DNA of 64,000 bases. It comes from Bacillota bacterium. GTDB taxonomy: Bacteria > Bacillota > Clostridia > Tissierellales > Sedimentibacteraceae. The notes beneath the pieces were generated by a model that did not search any database, had not been told where the DNA came from, and saw nothing but the letters and a program-made list of their open reading frames with translations. Both the position numbers and the translations under genes were made by a program. The DNA lies in contig JAEWJT010000020.1 of assembly GCA_023386345.1 (NCBI GenBank), forward strand, positions 124,001-188,000, given 5' to 3'. Of the stretch, positions 1-7,464 are shown one piece after another (position 1 is the stretch's first letter; every line of letters begins with the position of its first letter).

Positions 1-874
1 CGTTTTCCGTAAAAGTTCCATTTCCTTGTTTTTGAGAAAGTATCTCTTTTCCTAGTTTTGCTAAGCTTGGATTGCTATCCGCAGTGATATTTACTTTAAG
101 TATCTTAGAAATGTCACTATCTGCAATATAAGCTCCGTTAGGATCAAGCAAAAAGGCTTTATCATCTTTTTCAACTTGAAGATCTACGACCATCTTCTGC
201 AACTGCGTTAAATCAATATCAGCAGTTACAACTCCCATAAATTTACCAAAAGCATCATAAAAAGGAGAAGATGATGTAACCATAGAAACATTAGTAAATT
301 CATCATAGTACGGACTACTCCACACTGCGCTTTGATCGGTATTCATTACATTAGTGTACCATTCCGCTTCAGTATAATAAAGTCCTTCGCCTAAAGAATA
401 ATTACTAACATAAGTCATTTTACCATCTTCTAACATACAGTACGGTGAAAAGTATTTCGTCTGAGGGTCATATTTATATGGTTCAAACCAAACCCCACCG
501 CCAAAGGTTTCTTGATTGCTTGCAAACAATTCAGGCATAAGCTTACGGTAATTGTTTTCCTTTAATACATCATTGTTTGTCTCTATCATCCTTGCCATAG
601 TTTCTGTTAGCTTTCGGTTCTTAGCAAGTGATTTTTCTATTTTTTCAACAGCAGTAGAAAGGCTTAATTCCATTTGATGCTCATTACCAGCTTGGATAAT
701 TTGCCTAGAAGTAAAATATCCCATAAGCGATAAAGCAACCATAGTCACAATTACAATCGGCAACAAAATAAACAGAATTTCATACTTAATTGATTTGATA
801 CCTAGTTTGCTACTTTTACCATTTAGCGCAAATCTTACGTGATTTGTTTTTGCTTGTTTAATTTTAGTATTCAT
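1..874 (-). CDS. Chemoreceptor-like protein, dCache sensor (partial, C-terminus off window)
   Basis: Only the first 291 codons are inside the window; the gene runs off the left edge. The start (ATG at 874-872) follows AAGGAG with good spacing. A short cytoplasmic N-terminus leads into one membrane segment near residues 30-52. An extracellular domain then shows the dCache pattern: a WFEPYKYD-like stretch, WYTNVMNTDQSAVWSSPYYD and the membrane-distal to proximal hinge around GVVTADIDL. Such domains bind amino acids, organic acids or similar small ligands. The missing C-terminus could be a methyl-accepting signalling domain, a histidine kinase or a GGDEF domain. A chemoreceptor is favoured because two full chemoreceptors occur later in the window, but this is inference. 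Confidence 0.8.
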   Translation of the reverse strand, partial: MNTKIKQAKTNHVRFALNGKSSKLGIKSIKYEILFILLPIVIVTMVALSLMGYFTSRQIIQAGNEHQMELSLSTAVEKIEKSLAKNRKLTETMARMIETNNDVLKENNYRKLMPELFASNQETFGGGVWFEPYKYDPQTKYFSPYCMLEDGKMTYVSNYSLGEGLYYTEAEWYTNVMNTDQSAVWSSPYYDEFTNVSMVTSSSPFYDAFGKFMGVVTADIDLTQLQKMVVDLQVEKDDKAFLLDPNGAYIADSDISKILKVNITADSNPSLAKLGKEILSQKQGNGTFTEN

Positions 875-1200
875 TTCAATTCTCCTTAAAATTATATTTT
901 TTAGCTTAAAATGGTATTTTTACAGAAGTATTTTCAATATATAATTATGCTGTGAAAATAAGTATGTAAAATTTTAAATATATATACTATTGGTATATAT
1001 ATACCATACATATCGACAAAAGTAACAAAATATTTAATAAAAGATTTATTATTTACATAAATTGTGTTTAACAAGAATAAATTTGGGAATATATAAAGTA
1101 AAGATACAAATTGAAAAGTATTTATATAATGTTATAAAATGTAAGCCTTACATAAATATCTTTTAAATTTTATATTTATTTTAAAACTATGGAGGTAATT
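875..1200. other. Divergent intergenic region with short palindrome
   Basis: Very AT-rich spacer between the leftward chemoreceptor gene and the rightward nitroreductase gene, so it should carry both promoters. A perfect 14-bp palindrome GGTATATATATACC lies at 992-1005. A weak promoter-like pair (TTGAAA at 1111, TATAAA at 1133, 16-bp spacer) points toward the nitroreductase. No open frame with a ribosome-binding site and no RNA gene was seen. Confidence 0.4.
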
Positions 1201-1794
1201 ATGAAATATTTTGAAGCGATAAAAAATAGAAGAAGCTATTATAATATAAGCAAAGAATCCTTTCTTAAGGATAATGAATTGGAAAGTTTGTTAAAGGAGG
1301 CAGTTAAATATACACCATCTGCATTTAATTCTCAGTCTTCAAGGGTAGTACTGCTCTTAAATGATAATCATAATAAATTTTGGGATATTGTTATGGAAGA
1401 GCTAAGAAAGCGAGTTCCGGCTGATAAATTTTCAGCTACAGAAACTAAGATTAATTCCTTTGCAGCAGGATATGGAACGGTTTTATTTTATGAGGATCAA
1501 GCAGTTGTTAAGAGTTTGCAGGAGCAATTCCCTCTTTATGCTGAAAATTTCAGTATTTGGTCAAATCATAGCACAGGTATGTTACAGCACGTAGTATGGG
1601 TAGGATTAGAAGAAGCAGGCTTAGGAGCATCATTGCAGCATTACAATCCAATAATTGATGAGGACGTAAGAAAAGAATTTAATTTGCCTGAATCTTGGAA
1701 ATTAATTGCACAAATGCCTTTCGGAAACCCAACAGCAAAGCCTGACCCAGCTGAATATGAAGATATAGAAAAACGTATAAAGGTTTTTAAATAA
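1201..1794 (+). CDS. Nitroreductase family protein (Frm2/YdjA-like)
   Basis: A 197-residue FMN-dependent oxidoreductase of the nitroreductase superfamily, probably a cytosolic NAD(P)H-dependent enzyme. The N-terminus has the family's RRSYY motif (residues 9-13, the FMN-phosphate contact region) and the following PSAFNSQSSRVVLL block. The C-terminal half has the GLGASLQHYNP motif typical of the Frm2/Hbn1 type. Length matches that group (about 190-200). An ATG 12 bases upstream (1189) is in frame, but its second codons form the GGAGG ribosome-binding site, so 1201 is the better start. It converges on the TSCPD gene and shares a bidirectional terminator with it. The physiological substrate is unknown; fungal relatives have been linked to lipid signalling and nitro-compound reduction. 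Confidence 0.88.
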   Translation: MKYFEAIKNRRSYYNISKESFLKDNELESLLKEAVKYTPSAFNSQSSRVVLLLNDNHNKFWDIVMEELRKRVPADKFSATETKINSFAAGYGTVLFYEDQAVVKSLQEQFPLYAENFSIWSNHSTGMLQHVVWVGLEEAGLGASLQHYNPIIDEDVRKEFNLPESWKLIAQMPFGNPTAKPDPAEYEDIEKRIKVFK

Positions 1795-1814
1795 ACCAGA
1801 TAAATAAATAAAAA

Positions 1815-1858
1815 AATATCCGCTATATTAGTTATCAATAGCGGATATTCTTTTTTTA
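1815..1858. terminator. Bidirectional terminator between convergent genes
   Basis: A perfect 12-bp stem, AATATCCGCTAT (1815-1826) with ATAGCGGATATT (1838-1849), has a T run on the plus strand after it and an A run before it. It can therefore end both the nitroreductase gene and the converging TSCPD gene. Confidence 0.88.
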
Positions 1859-1860
1859 TT

Positions 1861-2118
1861 TTAATTCTCGCTTAAACATCTTTCAACTGCTTTAGCTAAC
1901 TCATTAGGACATGATTGTCCATCATGACAATCTACGCCTTTTAATCTTGTGATTACATCTTCTGCTTTCATACCTTCGACAAGATTTCCGATACCTGAGA
2001 CATTACCTTTGCATCCACCATTAAATTTAACATCTCTAACTAAGCCATCAACGATATTGAAGCTTATTTCCTTTGAACATACATTTCCTTCTGTCTTATA
2101 AACAAAGTGTTTATCCAT
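1861..2118 (-). CDS. TSCPD domain protein (TIGR03905 family)
   Basis: A small 85-residue protein consisting of one TSCPD domain, a module also found at the C-terminus of some B12-dependent ribonucleotide reductases and as free-standing proteins in Firmicutes. Recognisable features are the VKFNGGCKGNVSGIGNLVEGM stretch, with its Gly-Gly-Cys and later LKGVDCHDGQSCPNELAKA, giving the conserved cysteines. The role of the stand-alone form is not established; the cysteines suggest metal or thiol chemistry. A longer frame opens at a TTG (2139), but GGAGGAG just after it is the ribosome-binding site for the ATG at 2118, so the shorter start is used. It appears to be monocistronic. Confidence 0.85.
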   Translation of the reverse strand: MDKHFVYKTEGNVCSKEISFNIVDGLVRDVKFNGGCKGNVSGIGNLVEGMKAEDVITRLKGVDCHDGQSCPNELAKAVERCLSEN

Positions 2119-2348
2119 ATTAGTATTTATCTCCTCCAAAAATTGTCTAAATATTAAACTACATTGAATATATTATCATATAAGATATAAGTTTGTAAAG
2201 GCATTATTAGTTATTATGCTGTACCTGTGCATAACATAATTTACAGTAAAATATAAAATTATCTATGGAGTATTAAAAAAATTATTGATAAAAAAGCCTG
2301 AGTATTGTAAAATAATATTACTTTTTAAAGAAGGGAATAATAATTTAG

Positions 2349-3995
2349 ATGAATATTGCAATTAATTTATTAGGCGGCTTAGGTTTATTTTTGTTCGGAA
2401 TGAACTTCATGGGTGATGGACTTCAAAAGGTTGCCGGCAGCAAGATGAAAAGTATTTTAGCTGCTTTGACAAAGAACAAATTTATGGGACTTATAGTTGG
2501 AACTTTAGTTACAGCTGTAATACAATCTAGTAGTGCTACTACAGTTATGACAGTTGGTTTTGTAAATGCCGGACTGATGAATTTAGGACAAGCAGTAGGT
2601 ATTATAATGGGAGCTAATATTGGTACAACAATCACAGCTTTTTTAGTAGCCTTGGATATAACTAAAATAGCAACAGTGATGGTTGGTGTGAGTGCTTTTA
2701 TACTAATACTAGCTAAGAGAAAAAGGATTAAAAATATTGCAGAGGTTACAATTGGCTTTGGTATATTGTTTGTTGGTATGGAGATGATGAAAAATGCTAT
2801 GGGACCATTGCAGAATAATCCAGAATTTATGAGTCTCTTAACAAAATTTACAAATCCATATCTTGGACTCTTTGTAGGCTTTGTTATGACGGCAATTTTA
2901 CAGTCAAGCAGTGCTACAACAGGTCTTTTAATAGCTATTGCAGCAGGTGGAGGAATTAGCTTAAATATGGCTTATCCAATTATATTTGGACAAAACATAG
3001 GAACTTGTGTAACAGCTATGTTATCAAGTATAGGAGCAAATAAAACAGCAAAAAGAGCTGCGGTTATACACTTGTTATTTAACGTTTTTGGTTCGATAAT
3101 TTTCTTATTTGCTTTAAGATTCCCAGTAGAATGGTTAATTTTAAAGCTTGTACAAAGCAATGTACCTCAGCAAATAGCTACAGGACATATACTATTTAAT
3201 GTGATTAACGTAATAATTCTTTTCCCATTTTCAAACATGCTAGTTAAAGCATCAGAGCTTGTAATTAGGGGTAAGGATAAAGAAAAAGAATCTATTGTTA
3301 AATATATTGATGAAAGACTTTTCGCGACACCACCTATAGCTGTGCATCAAGCTGCAAGAGAGGTTTTACACCTTGGAAAAACAGCAGCTGAAGAACTTGA
3401 CTCAGCCATAGATGCGTTTATTAATAAGAATGAAGATGCTATATCTATAACTCATGAAAAGGAAAAAATGGTAAACAGTTTAACAAGACATATACTTGAA
3501 TTTTTAGTTAAACTAGATAAAGAGGATTTAAGCTCTCATGAGAAGGATAAGATTGTTGTATTGATGAATTGTATTAACTATATTGAACGTGTAGGAGATC
3601 ATGCAAAAAATATTGCAGAACTTGCAACATTCAAGATAGAGGACGAAGTAGTATTTTCTGATTTGGCAGTTACTGAATTTAAAGATATGTATGCTTTGAC
3701 TAAGGAAATATATCAATTATCGCTTAATGCTTTAGTTACTACTGATTCTAATGATTGTGAAAATATATTTGCTAAAGATGATGTAATAGATGAGATGTTT
3801 GCGAATTTACGAGCAAATCATATGGACCGTTTAAACAAAAATGTTTGTGTACCTAAATCGGGAGTTATATTCTTAGATGCTATAAGCGATTTAGAGAGAA
3901 TAGGAGATCACGCAAAGAATATTGCAACTGCTATACTTGAGATAATAAATGAAAAAGGTGAAAAAACTTTTAGAGTGGCAAAGGATGATATGTAA
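2349..3995 (+). CDS. Na/Pi cotransporter family protein with PhoU-like tail
   Basis: A 548-residue membrane protein of the NptA/Na-Pi II family, which imports inorganic phosphate with sodium. Two inverted-repeat halves each carry the signature QSSSATT (near residues 59 and 181), the substrate-site hallmark. The membrane part covers roughly residues 1-310. A cytoplasmic helical PhoU-like domain follows (about 340-530), with two ERVGDHAKNIAE / ERIGDHAKNIAT motifs of the kind that bind metal clusters in PhoU. This fused architecture is normal for bacterial members. The start has AGAAGGGA upstream. An inverted repeat TTATGC-N9-GCATAA lies at 2214-2234 in its upstream region. No phosphate regulator is adjacent. 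Confidence 0.93.
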   Translation: MNIAINLLGGLGLFLFGMNFMGDGLQKVAGSKMKSILAALTKNKFMGLIVGTLVTAVIQSSSATTVMTVGFVNAGLMNLGQAVGIIMGANIGTTITAFLVALDITKIATVMVGVSAFILILAKRKRIKNIAEVTIGFGILFVGMEMMKNAMGPLQNNPEFMSLLTKFTNPYLGLFVGFVMTAILQSSSATTGLLIAIAAGGGISLNMAYPIIFGQNIGTCVTAMLSSIGANKTAKRAAVIHLLFNVFGSIIFLFALRFPVEWLILKLVQSNVPQQIATGHILFNVINVIILFPFSNMLVKASELVIRGKDKEKESIVKYIDERLFATPPIAVHQAAREVLHLGKTAAEELDSAIDAFINKNEDAISITHEKEKMVNSLTRHILEFLVKLDKEDLSSHEKDKIVVLMNCINYIERVGDHAKNIAELATFKIEDEVVFSDLAVTEFKDMYALTKEIYQLSLNALVTTDSNDCENIFAKDDVIDEMFANLRANHMDRLNKNVCVPKSGVIFLDAISDLERIGDHAKNIATAILEIINEKGEKTFRVAKDDM

Positions 3996-4085
3996 ATAGT
4001 ATTTTGCTATGTAAGTGTTGAATTTACTAATGTTAAACTAAATTTGCTTGTCTGTTGCAGAATTTATTGTTCCAAATTTTGCATA

Positions 4086-4114
4086 TTGACACATAAGCAA
4101 AATTATGATAGACT
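4086..4114 (+). promoter_or_regulatory. Promoter of SRP RNA gene
   Basis: TTGACA (4086-4091), a 17-bp spacer and TAGACT (4109-4114) form a near-consensus vegetative promoter. Predicted transcription start about 4121 coincides with the first base of the closing stem of the SRP RNA. Confidence 0.75.
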
Positions 4115-4120
4115 TATCAA

Positions 4121-4395
4121 GCTGTGCTAAGTGGGGAGGTAGCGGTGCCCTGTACTTGCAATCCGCTATAGCAAGACTTAATTCCCTTTGTGCGGCATAA
4201 TGATGTAGGGTCTGCCTTATGAAAGTGGTGTTGAGAGTTTGGTCCTGTGCAACGAAGAGCCATGAATCCTGTCAGGTTCGGAAGGAAGCAGCAGTAAGTG
4301 GAAGGCTTCGTGTGACATAGGGTAGCTGGATTTGAGCTAACTACATGAGTAACGCTTGGAGCATTATGTCAAGCTAAGGGTGCACAGCTTTTTTT
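4121..4395 (+). ncRNA. ffs: Signal recognition particle RNA, large bacterial type
   Basis: The domain IV signature GGTTCGGAAGGAAGCAGCAG occurs at 4275-4294, with the GGAA tetraloop and the asymmetric-loop bases that bind Ffh. The ends pair as GCTGTGC (4121-4127) with GCACAGC (4382-4388), followed by a T tract, giving a molecule near 270 nt. That length and the extra 5' sequence (GGGGAGGTAGCGGTGCCCTGTA-type Alu segment) identify the long SRP RNA that carries an Alu domain, as in Bacillus and Clostridia. With Ffh it targets nascent membrane and secreted proteins to FtsY. Confidence 0.95.
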
Positions 4396-4470
4396 GTGCA
4401 AATTAATTGAATAAAAAATCCTATGTATGATAAAATAATACTATATTATTAAAGTATATAGGAGGAAAAT

Positions 4471-4608
4471 ATGTTAAACGATAAACTTAATGACTATAAA
4501 GTAGCGAATTTAAGTCAAGATGATTATCAGTGCTTGCTCGACAAAGAAGCGAAATTAAGGACTGAAACTAAAAAACAATATATCTTAATAGCGTACGAGA
4601 AAAAATAA
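4471..4608 (+). CDS. Small hypothetical protein (45 aa)
   Basis: A 45-codon frame starting ATG with a perfect AGGAGG six bases upstream and a terminator hairpin right after the stop. The product is hydrophilic (begins MLNDKLNDYK, ends QYILIAYEKK) and predicted cytosolic and helical, with no signal peptide or metal motif. The strong ribosome-binding site, the dedicated terminator and the position just after the SRP RNA support a real gene. The ILIAYEKK tail resembles small clostridial proteins of unknown function, as far as I can judge from memory. No function is proposed. Confidence 0.65.
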   Translation: MLNDKLNDYKVANLSQDDYQCLLDKEAKLRTETKKQYILIAYEKK

Positions 4609-4614
4609 AAATTA

Positions 4615-4650
4615 GGCTATTTCAATATAAAATTGAGATAGCCTTTAGTT
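4615..4650 (+). terminator. Terminator after small ORF
   Basis: The stem GGCTATTTCAAT (4615-4626) pairs with ATTGAGATAGCC (4632-4643) with one G-T wobble, followed by a T-rich stretch TTTAGTTTTG. Confidence 0.75.
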
Positions 4651-4814
4651 TTGAAAATCATTTTTAAAAAACCATAATTTTTTATTTCATTTAGTGAAGA
4701 TTTAGTTTATAATAGAATACATATGTTGAATTTATTTGATTTAATAATTAATTTATAATTAAAATTACAAACATTTCAGAAAGGAATAATACAAATTCTC
4801 ATAAAATTTAAATT

Positions 4815-4949
4815 ATGGGCTTTCTTGTATTTGATGTTTACATAGGTGAAAAAAGATTGGAAGAAGTTATAAAAAACTATTCGAAAAAAGCTAAGGTAAA
4901 AGCAGATAAAATATTTATGAATAAATTTTTTTGTGGGAGGCATATATAA
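4815..4949 (+). CDS. Possible small ORF overlapping pcrA start (44 aa)
   Basis: An open frame of 44 codons (begins MGFLVFDVYI, ends FFCGRHI) whose stop overlaps the pcrA start in TAATG. The overlap would allow translational coupling. Against it, the nearest purine-rich site (AGAAAGGAATAA) is about 20 bases too far upstream, and the composition is only weakly protein-like. It could instead be the 5' leader of pcrA. Reported with low confidence. Confidence 0.25.
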   Translation: MGFLVFDVYIGEKRLEEVIKNYSKKAKVKADKIFMNKFFCGRHI

Positions 4950-7315
4950 TGGACATGGAAGAAACGAATTTGTTGGGCGGTTTAAACGAGAAGCAAAGGG
5001 AAGCTGCCTCGCACGATAAAGGACCTATACTTGTTATAGCAGGTGCAGGTACTGGAAAAACTCGTGTTCTAACGCATAGAATTGCATATTTGATTAATAC
5101 TGAAAAGGCAAGACCAGGTGAAATATTATCAATAACATTTACAAACAAGGCTGCCAATGAGATGAAAGAGAGAATAGCTCAGCTTATAGACTATGATATA
5201 GACAGAATGTGGATGGGAACATTCCACTCAATTTGCGTAAGAATATTAAGAAGAGATATAGAAAGGATTGGCTACGAGAAAAACTTTGTAATATATGATA
5301 CAGATGACCAAAAAAATGTATTAAAAAACTGTATAAAGGAATTGGAACTTGATCCTAAAAAATACAATGCAAATGCAATAAAGTCAATTATAAGCAACGA
5401 GAAAAATCGTTATAATACACCAAATAAATTCATAGCAGAAAATTATGCTAATTTCTTTATGAGAAGCGTTGGAGAAATTTATGAATTATATGAAAAAAAG
5501 CTTAAAATATGCAACGCTTTGGATTTCGATGATTTGCTTGTAAAGGCACTTCAGCTGTTGCAAACAAATCCAGACATTAGGCAATATTATCAAGATAGAT
5601 TTAAATACATACTTGTTGACGAGTATCAAGATACAAACAATGTTCAGTATAATTTAGTTAAAATTTTGGGTAAAAAAGAAAACGGAGAAAACAATGTATT
5701 TGTAGTTGGAGATGATGACCAGTCAATATATGGCTGGAGAGGTGCAGATATAAATAATATATTGGATTTCGAGAAAGATTTTGAAAATGCCAAAGTAGTA
5801 AGACTAGAAAGAAACTATCGTTCAACAGACGTTATACTAAATGCTGCAAATTCTGTTATTAAAAACAACTGCAAAAGAAAAGGAAAAGATTTATATACAG
5901 ACTTTGAAGGCGGAGAGCCTATTCAGCTTATAAATACAGACAATGAAAAAGAAGAAGCCTTTGTAATTGCCTCAAATATAGGAAAAGAATTTGAAAAAAA
6001 TGATATTAAATATTCAGAAGCTGCAATATTATACAGGACAAATGCTCAGTCTCGTTCACTAGAGGAAGGCTTGATGGCGTTTGGGATACCTTATAAAATT
6101 GTAGGTGGACTCAAATTCTATGGACGTAAGGAAATAAAGGATATCATGTCCTATCTTATGCTTATAGAAAATGCAAGAGATGACAACAGCTTCAACAGAA
6201 TTATAAATTTACCGAGAAGAAAAATAGGACCAAAGGCTATAGAAACTTTAACACAATATGCAAGTTCACAAGAAATATCAATGTTTGAAGCTTGCTATGA
6301 TGTAGACAAATTGGATATAATGCCATCTTCAGTAGCTGGTATACAAAAATTTGTTGAGACGATGGAGCTTCTGATGGTTAAAAAGGATGCACTATCACTT
6401 TCAGAATTTATTAAAGCTGTTTATGAGGATACAGGATATGAGAAGATGGCTCAAGAGGATATGAGCATAGAGGGAATGTCAAGGCTTGAAAACATTCTGG
6501 AATTCATGTCAGCTGCTAAGGATTTTGAGGAAAGATATGAAGAAAATTCATTAGAAGATTTCCTTGCCCACGTATCATTGCTCTCAGACATTGATAAAAC
6601 AGACGAGATGGAAATTGATAGAGTTACACTTTTGACTGTTCACAGTGCAAAAGGACTTGAATTTGATGTTGTATTTGTAGCAGGTCTTGAAGAAAGAAGC
6701 TTCCCTATAATACGTGACGACGGAACGGATGATGACTTAGAAGAAGAAAGAAGACTTTTTTATGTTGCTGCTACAAGAGCAAAGAAAAGATTGTATCTTT
6801 CTTATACGAACGAAAGAATTGTATTTGGTCATCACGAGATGAGAGCTCCTTCAAGATTTGTTAGTGAGATACCAGCTCAGTATTTGAATAAACCAGTTTC
6901 ATCTTCAAACTTATCTTCAAATACTAAGAAAAATAATAAATTTGATGAATTTAGCGATTTTGCTGAGCATGATGGCTTTGAGGGATTTTATGATGATGAA
7001 CCAATGGTTAGAAAGAAACCAAAAAAATCCAGTCCATTTATTAGCGACGGCATTAAAGTTATTGATGTATATGCTGATATAAAAAATGATGATTTAAACG
7101 AAGATAGCGATTATAGCAGGAACAATGCCGAAAAACAGCCGAAATTAAAATCAGATAAGCTATCAACAGGCGATAAGGTAAGGCACAAGGCTTGGGGAGT
7201 AGGTTGTGTTATATCATTAAGTGGTGAAGGAAGCGAGCAGAAAGCAACTATAGCGTTTGAACAAAAGGGTTTAAAAACAGTTATGCTAAGCTTTGCACCT
7301 ATTGAGAAGATATAA
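4949..7315 (+). CDS. pcrA: ATP-dependent DNA helicase PcrA
   Basis: A 788-residue superfamily 1A 3'-5' helicase that removes blocks and RecA filaments, acts in rolling-circle replication, and works in UvrD-like repair. Visible motifs in order: Q motif LNEKQREAA, Walker A AGAGTGKT (residues 31-38), FTNKAANEMKER, Walker B LVDEYQDTN, motif III GDDDQSIYGWRGAD, motif IV LERNYRS, motif V LLTVHSAKGLEFDVVFV, and motif VI VAATRAKKRLYLSY. The C-terminal tail ends in the Tudor-like GDKVRHKAWGVG module that binds RNA polymerase in PcrA. The ATG at 4949 is preferred over an in-frame TTG at 4931 because GGGAGG sits eight bases before it. ligA follows 149 bases downstream, the conserved pcrA-ligA order of Firmicutes. 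Confidence 0.97.
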   Translation: MDMEETNLLGGLNEKQREAASHDKGPILVIAGAGTGKTRVLTHRIAYLINTEKARPGEILSITFTNKAANEMKERIAQLIDYDIDRMWMGTFHSICVRILRRDIERIGYEKNFVIYDTDDQKNVLKNCIKELELDPKKYNANAIKSIISNEKNRYNTPNKFIAENYANFFMRSVGEIYELYEKKLKICNALDFDDLLVKALQLLQTNPDIRQYYQDRFKYILVDEYQDTNNVQYNLVKILGKKENGENNVFVVGDDDQSIYGWRGADINNILDFEKDFENAKVVRLERNYRSTDVILNAANSVIKNNCKRKGKDLYTDFEGGEPIQLINTDNEKEEAFVIASNIGKEFEKNDIKYSEAAILYRTNAQSRSLEEGLMAFGIPYKIVGGLKFYGRKEIKDIMSYLMLIENARDDNSFNRIINLPRRKIGPKAIETLTQYASSQEISMFEACYDVDKLDIMPSSVAGIQKFVETMELLMVKKDALSLSEFIKAVYEDTGYEKMAQEDMSIEGMSRLENILEFMSAAKDFEERYEENSLEDFLAHVSLLSDIDKTDEMEIDRVTLLTVHSAKGLEFDVVFVAGLEERSFPIIRDDGTDDDLEEERRLFYVAATRAKKRLYLSYTNERIVFGHHEMRAPSRFVSEIPAQYLNKPVSSSNLSSNTKKNNKFDEFSDFAEHDGFEGFYDDEPMVRKKPKKSSPFISDGIKVIDVYADIKNDDLNEDSDYSRNNAEKQPKLKSDKLSTGDKVRHKAWGVGCVISLSGEGSEQKATIAFEQKGLKTVMLSFAPIEKI

Positions 7316-7413
7316 TAGCCTGTCTAAGTGTGTATACTAAACTTTCAAGCATAATTTTCTGGCATATAAATATTATTTATAAATTTCTAATTATTTGATA
7401 ATAATGATAAAAA

Positions 7414-7431
7414 AGCGAAAGCAGTTTTGCT
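7414..7431. repeat. Short hairpin repeat, copy 1 (upstream of ligA)
   Basis: AGCGAAA (7414-7420) pairs with TTTTGCT (7425-7431) with one wobble, followed by CTAAAATA. It closely resembles the hairpin at 9643-9660 in sequence and in its position ahead of a gene start. There is no strong T run, so it is not a classic terminator. It could be a degraded small interspersed element. Confidence 0.4.
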
Positions 7432-7464
7432 CTAAAATAATATACAAATAACAAGGGGTATAGT

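Noticed and set aside
4931..4949. Upstream TTG start for pcrA
   Set aside because: The codons between 4931 and 4949 contain the GGGAGG ribosome-binding site, so the ATG at 4949 is the start.
7404..7451. Small ORF (MIKKRKQFC...) between pcrA and ligA
   Set aside because: Only 15 codons, no ribosome-binding site, and overlaps the hairpin repeat.
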